A DNA stretch of 64,000 nucleotides from Brevundimonas halotolerans (GTDB lineage Bacteria > Pseudomonadota > Alphaproteobacteria > Caulobacterales > Caulobacteraceae): positions 186,001 through 250,000 of the forward strand of contig NZ_QTTA01000010.1 of assembly GCF_003730275.1 (NCBI RefSeq), read 5' to 3'. A program made the position numbers and the translations under genes. A model generated the notes under the pieces. That model had not been told where the DNA came from and did not search any database. It saw only the letters and a list, made by a program, of their open reading frames with translations. Below are positions 18,900 to 28,143 of the stretch, piece after piece. How positions within the stretch are numbered: position 1 is the stretch's first letter; every line of letters begins with the position of its first letter.

Positions 18900-19070
18900 T
18901 ATCCCCGCCGTGACGCGCAACGCTCCCGGCCCTAATGGACCAGCCGCCCAAGCGTTACAGGGAAAGTGCCCCGGCTGAAACCGGCTGGAACCCGATGTGA
19001 CCGCCGAACCCCGGGCAAGGCTCGCAATGGCAGGCGATTCGGCGCAAGGGTCCGGGCGTCTCCCGCTCCC

Positions 19071-19994
19071 ATGGTTGCCCCCGTGCCTGCTCCGTCTGCC
19101 GTCCCTGTTGCCACCCGCTGGTTGATTGCGGGCATTGTCGTGTGCGCCATCATCTGGGGCACGACCTGGTATGCCATCACCCTGCAACTGGGGCCGGTTG
19201 CGCCGACGGTCTCGATTGTCTGGCGGTTCGGACTGGCGGCGCTGGCCCTGTTTGTCTTCTGCCTCGCGACCCGACGTCCCCTGCGTCTGAACCGGGTCCA
19301 GCATCTGGCAGCGCTGGGGCAGGGGGCCTTCGTCTTCGCCATCTCCTACGGCTTCGTCTACGCCTCGGAAGAGCGGGTGCCGTCGGCCGTGGTCGCGGTC
19401 ATCTTCGCCGGTCTGGCCTTCATCAATCTGGTGCTGTTCCGCGTCATCGCCGGGCAAAAGGCCTCGCTTCTGGCCTGGGGTGGGGCGGCGCTGGGCCTCT
19501 TGGGCGTCGCCGTTTTGTCGGGCTCGGAGATTCTGGGCAGCGACATGACTGAGGCGGCGGGCCTTGGCGTCGGCATGGCGGCGCTGGCGGTGCTCAGCTC
19601 GGCCTTCGGCAACTATTTCGCCTGGAGGGGACAGGTCGCCGGATCAGCCGTCATGCCCGCCACCGCCTGGGCCATGGCCTATGGCACCGCCATGCTGGCC
19701 GTCTTCGGCCTGACGCAGGGGGTCGAATGGCGGATCGAGCCCACCTTCAGCTACATCGGCTCGCTGCTCTATCTGTCGCTGTTCGGCTCGGTCGTCGCGT
19801 TCGTGATCTATTTCACCATCGCCCGCAGCCGGGGCTATGCTCTGGCCAGCTATATCTCGGCCCTCACCCCGCCCATCGCCATGCTGGTGTCGGTGCTGTT
19901 CGAGGGGGCCAGCTTTGGTTTGACGGCCCTGATCGGCCTCGCCCTGGTACTGGCCGGTCAGGTCCTGCTGATCCGCGCGCCGAAGGTCAGCTAG
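19071..19994 (+). CDS. EamA/DMT family transporter
   Basis: 307 residues from ATG at 19071, ten transmembrane helices in two EamA repeats of about five each. Family marks are CAIIWGTTWYAITLQLGPVA at the first helix, ERVPSAVVAVIFAGLAFINL, and the second repeat ending SYISALTPPIAMLVSVLFEG. These exporters carry metabolites or drugs out of the cell; the substrate is unknown. A longer frame from 18966 would add a basic, non-membrane leader and is unlikely. Confidence 0.9.
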   Translation: MVAPVPAPSAVPVATRWLIAGIVVCAIIWGTTWYAITLQLGPVAPTVSIVWRFGLAALALFVFCLATRRPLRLNRVQHLAALGQGAFVFAISYGFVYASEERVPSAVVAVIFAGLAFINLVLFRVIAGQKASLLAWGGAALGLLGVAVLSGSEILGSDMTEAAGLGVGMAALAVLSSAFGNYFAWRGQVAGSAVMPATAWAMAYGTAMLAVFGLTQGVEWRIEPTFSYIGSLLYLSLFGSVVAFVIYFTIARSRGYALASYISALTPPIAMLVSVLFEGASFGLTALIGLALVLAGQVLLIRAPKVS

Positions 19995-20134
19995 CGTCCG
20001 GATCGTCGAGATCCCGTTTCGCGGCCTTCTTGCCGCTCTTTGCGGATTTTCGCGCCTCCTCGATCATGGCCTTGCGGCGCAACATGACCATCAGCAGGAT
20101 CAGTCCGTGGCTGACACGCTTGTCCTAGCGGGGA

Positions 20135-20320
20135 TCACTCATCGTCGTCTTCCCGTTTGTGGCCGTCCAGGTGGCGGTCTGCGCGGTTTCGCGCGGCGTC
20201 CTGCCCGGTCCGGTCGGCGCGGGTCCGCCCGTGACGTGCGCGGCTGGCTTCTGCGGCCGCCTTGCTCTCGGCTTTGGCGCGCGCCTTGCGGGCGCGGTTC
20301 AGGTTGATGATCTCGGCCAT
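20135..20320 (-). CDS. DUF4169 family protein
   Basis: 61 residues from ATG at 20320, beginning MAEIINLNRARKARAKAESK and continuing as a highly charged, Arg/Ala-rich helix (SRARHGRTRADRTGQD). This is the whole DUF4169 pattern, a short alphaproteobacterial protein of unknown role. Longer upstream frames are antisense to the YccF-domain gene. Confidence 0.87.
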   Translation of the reverse strand: MAEIINLNRARKARAKAESKAAAEASRARHGRTRADRTGQDAARNRADRHLDGHKREDDDE

Positions 20321-20392
20321 GTGGCGAAGCCTACTCCAGCATGTCAGGGAATTCACTCGGTGCCAGCCGGGTCCGTCCTTATATTTCCGCGC

Positions 20393-20794
20393 ATGGACCT
20401 CATTCGACTCATTCTCAACGTTCTCTGGCTGATCTTCGGCGGCCTGATCTCGGCCTTCGGCTGGTTCTTTGGCGGGGCGCTGCTGGCGCTGACCATCGTC
20501 GGCCTGCCGTGGACCTTCGCGGCCTGGCGGATCGGCGCCTATACCCTGTGGCCGTTCGGGCGCGAGGTCGTCTGGCGCGACCCGGACGCCGGCGACATCG
20601 GCGCCGGCCCGGTGGGTGTGGTGTTGAACGTCATCTGGTTCATCTTTGCCGGCTGGTACATCGCGCTCAGCCACCTGATCGCGGCCTTCTTTGAGGCCAT
20701 CATCATCATCGGCATCCCGTTCGCCATCAAGGATCTGGAGTTGGCCAAGCTGGCGCTGGCGCCTGTCGGACGCACCATTCGCGACAAACCCTGA
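20393..20794 (+). CDS. YccF domain-containing membrane protein
   Basis: 133 residues from ATG at 20393. Two YccF repeats: LNVLWLIFGGLISAFGWFFG and GVVLNVIWFIFAGWYIALSH, each followed by an amphipathic GLPWTFAAWR or GIPFAIKDLELA segment. About four transmembrane helices in total. The family is widespread and of unknown function. Confidence 0.9.
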   Translation: MDLIRLILNVLWLIFGGLISAFGWFFGGALLALTIVGLPWTFAAWRIGAYTLWPFGREVVWRDPDAGDIGAGPVGVVLNVIWFIFAGWYIALSHLIAAFFEAIIIIGIPFAIKDLELAKLALAPVGRTIRDKP

Positions 20795-20877
20795 CGCGTC
20801 TTTCAGCGCTGCCGTATGCAACGGCCTTCTGCCCCTTCCCGTTGATTGGAGACATCCAACAGACAGGGAGCATGACC

Positions 20878-21105
20878 ATGCTGGAAGCCATCAAGGAACA
20901 TATGGACGTCATTGGGTCGGACGGCGGTCGCATCGGCCGCGTTGACCACGTCAAGGGCAACCAGATCGAGCTGGCCAAGCTGGATCTCGACACCGGCTTC
21001 AAACACCGGATGATCCCCATGGACTGGGTGACCCGCGTCGATGAGCACGTCCACCTCAACCTCACCGAAGACGAGGCCAAGGCCCGCTGGACCGACAAGC
21101 CGTAG
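20878..21105 (+). CDS. DUF2171 domain-containing protein
   Basis: 75 residues. A PRC-barrel-like small domain: EAIKEHMDVIGSDGGRIGRV, then KHRMIPMDWVTRVDEHVHLN. I use the ATG at 20878 because CAGGGAG (20864-20870) is seven bases before it; the ATG at 20872 is only one base from that site. DUF2171 proteins are common in stress regulons of alphaproteobacteria, but no EcfG box is visible upstream here. Confidence 0.88.
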   Translation: MLEAIKEHMDVIGSDGGRIGRVDHVKGNQIELAKLDLDTGFKHRMIPMDWVTRVDEHVHLNLTEDEAKARWTDKP

Positions 21106-21160
21106 GCTGGTCCGCCGACATTCTGGAAGGCCCCGCTATCGTCGGCAGGGCCTTTTCGCG

Positions 21161-21475
21161 TCAGAAGCCGGTGAGCAGCCGATCCAGCGCGCGGCGGATG
21201 TCGTCTTCACGGTCACCCAGCGACCCTCGGGTCGCCCCGAGCGAGCGGCGATCCAACGCCGCCAGTTCTGAGAGCATCAACACGAACGCCTCATTCGCGT
21301 GGACAACCCTCAGGGTCACCTTCGTAAGGACCGCCTCATCCGGCATGCGGAAGAGCGGGGCCACCAGCACCGTCGGCCCCTCATCGTAGAGGTGGGACTG
21401 CACGACCATCACGAAGGGGGCGATCTCGCGGGATCGCGGCGCCGGATTGTCCAGAATGTCGAACTGGCGGATCAC
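21161..21475 (-). CDS. ccdB: CcdB family toxin
   Basis: 104 residues. CcdB pattern: MIRQFDILDNPAPRSREIAP, VVQSHLYDEGPTVLVAPLFR, then DRRSLGATRGSLGDREDDIRRALDRLLTGF with the C-terminal helix that in CcdB binds GyrA. CcdB toxins trap DNA gyrase on DNA. The gene follows its antitoxin with a four-base overlap. The final Trp-Gly-Ile of plasmid CcdB, needed for gyrase poisoning, is here LTGF, so the target or potency may differ. Confidence 0.88.
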   Translation of the reverse strand: MIRQFDILDNPAPRSREIAPFVMVVQSHLYDEGPTVLVAPLFRMPDEAVLTKVTLRVVHANEAFVLMLSELAALDRRSLGATRGSLGDREDDIRRALDRLLTGF

Positions 21476-21720
21476 CAGGTGCGGACATCCTCGCCAAACA
21501 CACCGTGGCGGTCGATCCGGTCACGGTGCAGGGCGATGGCCTCAGCGTTTTCGGAGGCCCACTGACGGGCCTTGTCGGGGTCTGGAACGACACCAGCACG
21601 CTTATGGTCCAGCACGGATCTGAGACTTTCGACGGTCAGGGCCTCGACGTCGATATTCAGCGCGCGTGCCTCATCCAGCAGCGCCTGATCGATCTCGAGT
21701 CTGAGCTCGGCCTTTCCCAT
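21472..21720 (-). CDS. ccdA: CcdA family antitoxin
   Basis: 82 residues. N-terminal half ELRLEIDQALLDEARALNID is ribbon-helix-helix-like. The C-terminal half carries the CcdA pattern ARQWASENAEAIALHRDRID with VFGEDVRTW at the end, the toxin-binding tail. Antitoxin-first order, with overlap to the toxin. CcdA normally represses its own operon together with CcdB. Confidence 0.88.
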   Translation of the reverse strand: MGKAELRLEIDQALLDEARALNIDVEALTVESLRSVLDHKRAGVVPDPDKARQWASENAEAIALHRDRIDRHGVFGEDVRTW

Positions 21721-21775
21721 CCCGGAATCCTAGCACGAAGTCGTGGCGTGGGCGATCCAGCCGCGCCACGCCTCG

Positions 21776-23173
21776 TCAGCCCGGGGCGATCATCGTCTCG
21801 GGCCGGACGATGGCGTCGAAATCCTCGCCGGGGATGCCGAGGGCGATGGCTTCCTCGCGCAGGGTGGTGCCGTTTTTGTGCGCGGTCTTGGCCACCTTGG
21901 CGGCCAGGTCATAGCCGTATTTTTCCTTGAGCGGCGTCACCAGCATCAGCGAGTTCTTCAGGCCGCGCTCGATGTTGTCGAGGCGGGGCTCGATGCCGAC
22001 CACGCAGTTGTCGGTAAAGCTGACGGCCGCATCCGCCAGCAGCCGCACCGACTGCAGGAAGTTGTAGGCCATCATCGGATTGTAGACGTTCAGCTCGAAA
22101 TGCCCCTGCGAGCCGGCAAAGCCGATGGCGGCATTGTTGCCGTGGATGTGGACGCACACCTGGGTCAGGGCCTCGCACTGGGTCGGATTGACCTTGCCCG
22201 GCATGATCGAGGAGCCCGGCTCATTCTCCGGCAGGGCCAGCTCGCCCAGACCCGAGCGCGGGCCTGATCCCAGGAATCGGATGTCGTTGGCGATCTTGAA
22301 GCACGACATGGCGACCGTGTTGATCGCGCCATGGGTCATGACCATGGCGTCGTGCGCGGCCAGGGCCTCGAACTTGTTCGGGGCCGAGGTGAAGGGCAGG
22401 CCGGTGATCTGGGCGATCTTGTCGGCCACGCCCTCGGCGAATCCGACGGGCGCTGACAGGCCGGTGCCGACCGCCGTGCCGCCCTGGGCCAGCTGCATCA
22501 GGTCGGGCAGAGTCGACCGGATCCGCTCGATTCCCTTGGCGATCTGCTGGGTATAGCCGCTGAACTCCTGGCCGAGGGTGATGGGCGTGGCGTCCTGGGT
22601 GTGTGTGCGGCCGATCTTGATGATGTCCTTCCACGCCTGGGCCTTGTCGTTCAGGGCGTTGTGCAGGGTCTGCAGCGCCGGCAGCAGGCGGTGCACCACC
22701 TCTTCGGCGCAGGCGATGTGCATGGCCGTTGGATAGGTGTCGTTCGACGACTGGCTCATGTTCACATGGTCGTTCGGGTGCACCGGCGCCTTGGAGCCCA
22801 TCTCGCCGCCCAGCATCTCGATGGCGCGGTTCGAGATCACCTCATTGGCATTCATGTTGGACTGGGTGCCCGATCCGGTCTGCCAGACCACCAGCGGGAA
22901 GTGGTCGTTCAGCTTGCCTTCGATCACCTCATCGGCAGCCTTGAGGATGGCCTGACCCAGCTTCGGATCCAGCTTGCCGAGCGCCATATTGGTCTCGGCC
23001 GCCGCCTTCTTGACGATGCCCAGTGCGCGCACGACCGGCAGGGGCTGCGTCTCCCAGCCGATCTTGAAATTCCCCAGGCTGCGCTGCGCCTGGGCGCCCC
23101 AGTAGCGGCTTGCGGGCACATCGATCGGGCCAAAGGTATCGGTTTCGACGCGGGGCTTGTTGGTATCGGTCAT
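21776..23173 (-). CDS. fumC: class II fumarate hydratase
   Basis: 465 residues, the usual length. Interconverts fumarate and malate in the TCA cycle; a homotetramer without iron-sulfur cluster. The family signature [16 protein letters not shown] is complete, with substrate-binding segments [39 protein letters not shown] and [20 protein letters not shown]. Start ATG at 23173. It stands alone, 104 bases from the divergent cyclophilin lipoprotein gene. Confidence 0.97.
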   Translation of the reverse strand: MTDTNKPRVETDTFGPIDVPASRYWGAQAQRSLGNFKIGWETQPLPVVRALGIVKKAAAETNMALGKLDPKLGQAILKAADEVIEGKLNDHFPLVVWQTGSGTQSNMNANEVISNRAIEMLGGEMGSKAPVHPNDHVNMSQSSNDTYPTAMHIACAEEVVHRLLPALQTLHNALNDKAQAWKDIIKIGRTHTQDATPITLGQEFSGYTQQIAKGIERIRSTLPDLMQLAQGGTAVGTGLSAPVGFAEGVADKIAQITGLPFTSAPNKFEALAAHDAMVMTHGAINTVAMSCFKIANDIRFLGSGPRSGLGELALPENEPGSSIMPGKVNPTQCEALTQVCVHIHGNNAAIGFAGSQGHFELNVYNPMMAYNFLQSVRLLADAAVSFTDNCVVGIEPRLDNIERGLKNSLMLVTPLKEKYGYDLAAKVAKTAHKNGTTLREEAIALGIPGEDFDAIVRPETMIAPG

Positions 23174-23277
23174 GAGCGGATTTCCGGGTGCGGGGATCAG
23201 GGGCTTGGCGCGGGAATGGGCGGGGGTGTAGCACGAAGTGTCAGGGGGGCAAGCGACCCCGGGGGGCGGAGGATAAG

Positions 23278-23895
23278 ATGCGATACCGGGCCATGATCAC
23301 CCTTGCCGCTGCGGCCCTCGCAGGGTGCGCGACCGAGGCGCCCGTGACCGGTGAGCCGGTGCGGGTCGATCTGGTGACCGAGCGGGGGGTCATCACGCTG
23401 GAACTGGCTACGGACAAGGCGCCGCTGACCGTCTGCAACTTCCTGTCCTACGTCACCGACGGTCACTATGAGGGCGGCAGCTTCTTTCGCACCGTGGTCG
23501 CCTCGACCAATGACAATCCCAACCCGATCAGCGTGATTCAGGGGGCCACGCCGCGCGGCTCTGACGACGACCTGAACTCGCCGATCCCGTTGGAGCGTAC
23601 GCGCGACACCGGCCTCAGCCACGTCGCCGGCACCATCTCCATGGCGCGCGACGGGCCCGATACGGCGACGTCCAGCTTCTTCATTGTGGTCGAGGATGCG
23701 CCGGCGCTCGACTATGGCGGCGCCCGCAATCCAGACGGGCAGGGCTTTGGCGCCTTTGGCCGGGTGACCGCCGGCATGGAGGTGATCCACGACATCCATC
23801 GCAGCCCGGCCGACGCCGACGAACAGCTGACACCGCCGGTCAAAATCCTGACCGCGACCGTGGTGGGCGAGGTGCCCGCCCCCTGTCGTCCATGA
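23278..23895 (+). CDS. cyclophilin-type peptidyl-prolyl isomerase, lipoprotein
   Basis: 205 residues from ATG at 23278, with GGAGG just upstream. The lipobox LAGC at residues 16-19 makes it a predicted lipoprotein. The cyclophilin core follows: [50 protein letters not shown] and [14 protein letters not shown]. It should help protein folding in the periplasm. The usual Phe-His-Arg active-site triplet is FFRT here, so activity may be altered. Its stop overlaps the next gene's ATG by four bases. Confidence 0.88.
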   Translation: MRYRAMITLAAAALAGCATEAPVTGEPVRVDLVTERGVITLELATDKAPLTVCNFLSYVTDGHYEGGSFFRTVVASTNDNPNPISVIQGATPRGSDDDLNSPIPLERTRDTGLSHVAGTISMARDGPDTATSSFFIVVEDAPALDYGGARNPDGQGFGAFGRVTAGMEVIHDIHRSPADADEQLTPPVKILTATVVGEVPAPCRP

Positions 23896-24248
23896 GCGCC
23901 GACTGGATAGGGATCGGCAAGGTCCGGGCGCGGGAGACGGGGCAGGGGGTCGAGATCACCATCGACGGCCTGACCACCCAGGCCAAATACTACAAGCCGC
24001 TGGTCTATGAGTTCATGCGCAAGGAGTGGCGCGGTGCCCGGCCCTCATGGGGTGATCACGTCGTCGAGATCGACATGGAGCATGTCGGCGAGCCCCCGCA
24101 CATGGACCTCGACAATCTGGCCAAGGCCCTGCTGGACGCCATCAAGGGTTATCTGTTCCACGACGATGCCCAGGTCGCCCGCCTGCTGGTCCAGCGGCAC
24201 GAGGGCGAACGCGAGCGGATCACGATCCGGGTGTTTCCCAGACCCTGA
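23892..24248 (+). CDS. RusA-family endonuclease (Holliday junction resolvase-like)
   Basis: 118 residues. The RusA core is present: KPRARRE-like basic N terminus (GKVRARETGQ), then HMDLDNLAKALLDAIKG with the two metal-binding Asp residues, and FHDDAQVARLLVQR with a further Asp pair. RusA cuts Holliday junctions; it is mostly known from prophages, but here there are no phage genes around. It is coupled (ATGA) to the cyclophilin lipoprotein gene. Alphaproteobacteria often carry such a chromosomal copy. Confidence 0.85.
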   Translation: MSADWIGIGKVRARETGQGVEITIDGLTTQAKYYKPLVYEFMRKEWRGARPSWGDHVVEIDMEHVGEPPHMDLDNLAKALLDAIKGYLFHDDAQVARLLVQRHEGERERITIRVFPRP

Positions 24249-24249
24249 C

Positions 24250-24663
24250 TCAAGGGACGATCGTATACCCCGGCGGAGCTTTGGTTTCGACGTGGCTGGG
24301 GTGATACATATCCAGGTAGATCACATTGGTTGCCGGCTGTGAGCCGGGGCAATCGACCTGATAGCCATCCATGATGGTGCCATAGGGCCCATCTCCAGCG
24401 CTGCCGAGACGCTCGAACGTCGGGGCCTTTCCATCGGCGCAGCGAAGGCGGGACAGATAGGCTCTTTGCCCGGCCGGCATGTTGACCCGTACGGGATTTT
24501 GCTCTGTGCCAAGGGGATGGGCAGCTGCCTCGACTGCAACGCGTGCAGCCCGATCTTCAGGAACCCCGCCAAACATATCGGCGAATGGATCGTCAGCCTC
24601 CATATCAGAGGCACACCCCCCCAAAACCAGCACGGCAAGGACGGGCACAAGTCGCTTCAGCAT
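24250..24663 (-). CDS. lipoprotein of unknown function
   Basis: 137 residues. Lipoprotein signal MLKRLVPVLAVLVLGGCASD with Cys17. The mature part is soluble, with PVRVNMPAGQRAYLSRLRC and YQVDCPGSQPATNVIYLDMY; two Cys residues (in RLRCADGK and VDCPG) could form a disulphide. No family recognised. One base separates its stop from the convergent RusA-like gene. Confidence 0.78.
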   Translation of the reverse strand: MLKRLVPVLAVLVLGGCASDMEADDPFADMFGGVPEDRAARVAVEAAAHPLGTEQNPVRVNMPAGQRAYLSRLRCADGKAPTFERLGSAGDGPYGTIMDGYQVDCPGSQPATNVIYLDMYHPSHVETKAPPGYTIVP

Positions 24664-24729
24664 TCAGACCTCCCAAAACACGGGTGCAGGTTGGAACCGA
24701 TACGCGGCCGAGGCAAGGTTAGGTCAGTC

Positions 24730-25137
24730 TCAGGCGTCGGGCCCGATCGGCGGATAGCGGTCAAAGGCCGGGATCTGGTCCAGAGTCGCCATCCAGCCGA
24801 TGCGTTCGGCCGTCTGGATCTGGACCTGAATCGGCAGGGCGTCGGGATCGTCCAGCGTGGCCCCCTGGATATCCGTCATGCCCGGGAAGATGACCTCATT
24901 CGCATAGAAGAGGCCCGTTCCGCAGGCGACGCAGAAGGACCGCCGCCCATGTTCGGAGGAGGCGTACGCCCGGGTCTCACCCGTGATCGTCAGGCTGTCG
25001 GTCGGCACCAGACACCAGCTGACGGCCGGAGCGCCCGCCGATTTTCTGCAGTCCAGACAATGGCAAAGCGCGTGATGCTCAACCTTGCCGTCTGTCTTGT
25101 ATCGCACCGCCCCGCAGTGGCATCCGCCCTCAAGCAT
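24730..25137 (-). CDS. GFA (glutathione-dependent formaldehyde-activating) family protein
   Basis: 135 residues from ATG at 25137 with GGGAGGA upstream. Zinc-binding Cys groups of the GFA fold: GGCHCGAVRY, ALCHCLDCRKSAGAP and SFCVACGTGLFYANE. GFA itself speeds S-hydroxymethylglutathione formation, but most small members have unknown substrates. The 19-residue longer frame lacks a ribosome site. Confidence 0.9.
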   Translation of the reverse strand: MLEGGCHCGAVRYKTDGKVEHHALCHCLDCRKSAGAPAVSWCLVPTDSLTITGETRAYASSEHGRRSFCVACGTGLFYANEVIFPGMTDIQGATLDDPDALPIQVQIQTAERIGWMATLDQIPAFDRYPPIGPDA

Positions 25138-25209
25138 GTCGTCCTCCCTCGCTCCATGTTCCGCAAATGTTCCACACCTGACGGGTCGTGGCAAGCGGCG
25201 AAGGCGGCC

Positions 25210-25983
25210 TCAGCGACGGAAGGCGTATATGGTGCTGAGCAGCGGTGCGATGTCCACGCCGACCAAGGTCTGCGGCTCCGAGGCCGGGCTGAGCCCTTCC
25301 TCCCGCTCACGCCGCTGGACGCATTGCGCTGCCTGATCCGCCAGGACCAGGAAGTTCGGCGCGGTCGGCAGGCTTTCCAGAATACAGCCGTCGAAATAGG
25401 GGTAGGTGGCATCCTCCGAGCAACCGAACGACGACCGGTCCCGCCGGGCCGCGCTCATGATCATCCGGTTGGGCGCGGCCAGCCGGTCCGTGAACACGCC
25501 CGAGAAACAGGCCGAGACAATCACGACGGTCGGGCGGGTGCCGCACCAGTCGTCGACCCGGCGCGCCATCTCATCGGGGCTCAGAAGACGATTAGGCCCG
25601 AACACGATCCCGCGCGGCGATCCGTGCGAGGTAAAATACAGGAAACACCCCCGCGTCGCCTGTTCGGCATTGCGCCCAATGGCATTCAGCGCCTGATCGG
25701 CCGAGGTCGGATTGGGCACATCGGGGCGCAGGGCGAAGTCAACCATGTCGGCCCGCGCAAAGCCGACCTCCTGAAAGCCGGCCACCAGATCGCGCCGCGC
25801 ATTGTCAAAGGCCTGGATCGGCGTACCCCGGCTGGTGGTCCAGTCCGCCGCCACGATCGACGCGGCCCATCCGTCAAACGCTCCGCTCGAGGGCTCCCCG
25901 CCCGTCGCCGCCCCGCCCGAAGTGGTGGCACAGGCCGCCAGCGACAGGCTGGCGATGAGTGTGACGACGACACGACGGATCAT
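25210..25983 (-). CDS. C13 (legumain/caspase-like) peptidase, lipoprotein
   Basis: 257 residues from ATG at 25983. Lipoprotein signal MIRRVVVTLIASLSLAAC. The catalytic pair of clan CD is visible: His in YFTSHGSPRGIVFG and Cys in VVIVSACFSGVFTDRL, with DATYPYFDG further on. C13-like enzymes cut proteins after Asn or Asp or act as transamidases; bacterial lipoprotein members have no settled role. A longer frame (26034) would bury the signal. No neighbour suggests a substrate. Confidence 0.85.
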   Translation of the reverse strand: MIRRVVVTLIASLSLAACATTSGGAATGGEPSSGAFDGWAASIVAADWTTSRGTPIQAFDNARRDLVAGFQEVGFARADMVDFALRPDVPNPTSADQALNAIGRNAEQATRGCFLYFTSHGSPRGIVFGPNRLLSPDEMARRVDDWCGTRPTVVIVSACFSGVFTDRLAAPNRMIMSAARRDRSSFGCSEDATYPYFDGCILESLPTAPNFLVLADQAAQCVQRREREEGLSPASEPQTLVGVDIAPLLSTIYAFRR

Positions 25984-26081
25984 GATGCAACTCCCCGGCC
26001 CAATCAGCATTGCCCGCCATTGATCCCCGCGCAAGGCGGGCGGTCAACCCGTCCGGTCCTGATTCCGGATCCCCGCTCGAC

Positions 26082-26984
26082 TCAGCCCGGCGGACGCCAC
26101 TTGCCGGGGGGCTGCCAGGTGGGGGCCTGACCGCCGGGTGACAGGACGGACAGGGGACTTCCGGCGGGCCTGGACTGGGGCGGTCTGAGGAGAGACGCCA
26201 GGGACTGGACCGGGGCCGGAGTGAGGGTCGTGGCGGGAGCGGGCGCCGGCGCATTCAGCTCCGGATAGATGTGCCCGTCCGCCTTGCGTTGATCGAAGGT
26301 GTAGAAGGCCGGCATCGTGATGCGGCGGCCCTGGGTCACCTTCAGTACGCCGTGCTCGTGGTGATAGCCGGCGCTGAACGCCACCAGCATGCCGCGCTGC
26401 GGCTTCAGCACCCGGTCCTTGGCGGTGAAATACAGCTCGCCGCCCTCATAGTCGTCGTTCAGATAGACGATGCTGGAAAAGTCCCGCCACGGCGTGCTGT
26501 GGGCGGTGCCGTCCGGGTTGCTGTTGTCGGTATGCGGCGGCAGGCACGAGCCTTGCTCCCAGATGTTCAGTTGCACCGTATCGGTCCACAGCGGCCGGGT
26601 CAGGGCGTAGAACTCGCCCAGCATGGCCGTGGCCCGTTTCTGGAAACCGCCCATGATCTCCGCCGCCGAGGCGTCGTGCGCCGCCACATCGTTCATATAG
26701 ACGATGCGGCCCTCCCAGAAGTCGATCCCGATCCGGCGATGCTTCACCAGACCATGCACCTGATCAAACATCTCCAGCAGGCGATCACACTCAGCCGGCG
26801 TCAGAAAATCCGGGACGATGATGAAGTCCTGCGCGCCATACTCGGCCGGCGTGATCGGGGCAGTGGCCTCGGACGGCGTCAGCACACCATCGACGACCCG
26901 CCTGCGCCCCGCGAAATTGGCCTCGGTCTGACCGGGATCAATGGACGCCATCCGGCTGTCCGACGCCCACGCCCTGCGATCCAC
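26082..26984 (-). CDS. 2-oxoglutarate/Fe(II)-dependent oxygenase (prolyl 4-hydroxylase-like)
   Basis: 300 residues. The double-stranded beta-helix carries HTD in CLPPHTDNSNPDGTAHS, a distal His in HHEHGVLKV and the 2OG-binding Arg in TQGRRITMPAFYTFD. N-terminal part DFIIVPDFLTPAECDRLLEM is usual for P4H-like enzymes. The last ~60 residues are a Pro/Ala-rich low-complexity tail. The GTG at 26984 is preferred over the ATG at 26951 because AAGGAG (26993-26998) sits eight bases upstream. Substrate unknown. Confidence 0.87.
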   Translation of the reverse strand: MDRRAWASDSRMASIDPGQTEANFAGRRRVVDGVLTPSEATAPITPAEYGAQDFIIVPDFLTPAECDRLLEMFDQVHGLVKHRRIGIDFWEGRIVYMNDVAAHDASAAEIMGGFQKRATAMLGEFYALTRPLWTDTVQLNIWEQGSCLPPHTDNSNPDGTAHSTPWRDFSSIVYLNDDYEGGELYFTAKDRVLKPQRGMLVAFSAGYHHEHGVLKVTQGRRITMPAFYTFDQRKADGHIYPELNAPAPAPATTLTPAPVQSLASLLRPPQSRPAGSPLSVLSPGGQAPTWQPPGKWRPPG

Positions 26985-27096
26985 GCGTTACACTCCTTCG
27001 GCGATTTCAATGGTTTCGCCGGGCACCGTGCATTGCAAACGGAAACATATCAAGCGGCTGGTTACCGTCTACCCCGGCGGCAATGCGAGGGTCGCA

Positions 27097-28143
27097 TCAG
27101 CCCTCGCAGCGCGCCTGCGGTAAACCTTCGCCGGCCTTGAATCGCGCGCGCACCGGCTGATGGTCCGAGTGACGGAATCCCAGCTCGACCCCGGCCACGG
27201 ACACAACGTCGACACCCGGGGAGACAACGAAGCCGTCGATCACCGTCGTGTAGTTTTCGCCCGGCTGATAGGCCCGCTCGTTCGTCCGCACTGAGGGCGT
27301 CGCGCCATCAGCGACCACACGCCAGCCCTCGGGCAAGACCTCGGGATCGAAGTCATGGATCCAGCCCAGATACTCATCCTCCGTTGTATGAGGGAACTGC
27401 GTGGCGACCAGTCGCAGGTTGAAGTCACCGCCCATCACGACTCGATACCCCAGGGCGTGTGCAGCCACGGCCCGCTCCAGCAGCGTCGCCACCTGACGCT
27501 TGCGCAGGGCTCCCCCCTCGTCGAAGGCCGAAGTATGAAGGTTGACGAACACCCAGCACCCGCCGGGCCCCTCGACATAGGTAGCAAGCGCGCCGTAGCG
27601 CCGTCGGATCAGCCCGTCGTACGGATCTCCGTCACTGGGCATGGGCCAGATCTCTGACTGCACCAGCCCGTGACGGGCGTAGGTGGCCATACCGTTACTG
27701 ATGCGGAGCGGCGGCGGCAGATAGCGGGTGCGGAAGTCCGCGTGGAAGAGCCTCTGATACCCAGCCAGCGCCCGGTCGGTGCGACCCTTGAGATCGGTCC
27801 AGTAGTTGACCACGCTGGCGCGCGCGTTCTCCTGCGTCAGAATAATGTCGGCATCGCTCTCGCCCAGCCAAGCGGCGATTGCACCGGCCGATTCACGCGT
27901 CGTGCCCGGCCCGGGCGGCAACCACGACCGCCCGCCATCGGCGAAGAAGTCCGACCCTCGACCGAGCCCGCTGTAGCCCAGGTTCCAGGTGATGACGCTG
28001 ATCGTGTCCATGGACTGCGGCCACTCCGGGTGCGCGGGGAAGCTGCGCGACGTACCCTCTTTCCCGGTCGTCGAACAGGCATGCAGAACAAACAGGCCCG
28101 CGCAGAACACGGCCGCGGCGGCCAAAGTGGCTCTAGCCCGCAT
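27097..28143 (-). CDS. endonuclease/exonuclease/phosphatase (EEP) family lipoprotein
   Basis: 348 residues from ATG at 28143. Signal MRARATLAAAAVFCAGLFVLH with lipobox HAC. EEP motifs are VITWNLGYSG, ILTQENARAS, FVNLHTSAFDEGG, VVMGGDFNLR and the terminal FRHSDHQPVRARF, which place the Asp/Asn/His catalytic set. It is closest in layout to secreted EEP hydrolases that act on phosphodiesters or phospholipids; the substrate is not clear. The start overlaps the upstream membrane-protein gene by 11 bases, so the two work as a unit. Confidence 0.85.
   Translation of the reverse strand: MRARATLAAAAVFCAGLFVLHACSTTGKEGTSRSFPAHPEWPQSMDTISVITWNLGYSGLGRGSDFFADGGRSWLPPGPGTTRESAGAIAAWLGESDADIILTQENARASVVNYWTDLKGRTDRALAGYQRLFHADFRTRYLPPPLRISNGMATYARHGLVQSEIWPMPSDGDPYDGLIRRRYGALATYVEGPGGCWVFVNLHTSAFDEGGALRKRQVATLLERAVAAHALGYRVVMGGDFNLRLVATQFPHTTEDEYLGWIHDFDPEVLPEGWRVVADGATPSVRTNERAYQPGENYTTVIDGFVVSPGVDVVSVAGVELGFRHSDHQPVRARFKAGEGLPQARCEG

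Noticed and set aside
19987..20091. A 34-codon minus-strand frame between the EamA gene and DUF4169 (starts MVMLRRKAMIEEARKSAKSG)
   Set aside because: Lys/Arg-rich and possible as a small protein, but it has no clear ribosome site and is too short to support alone.
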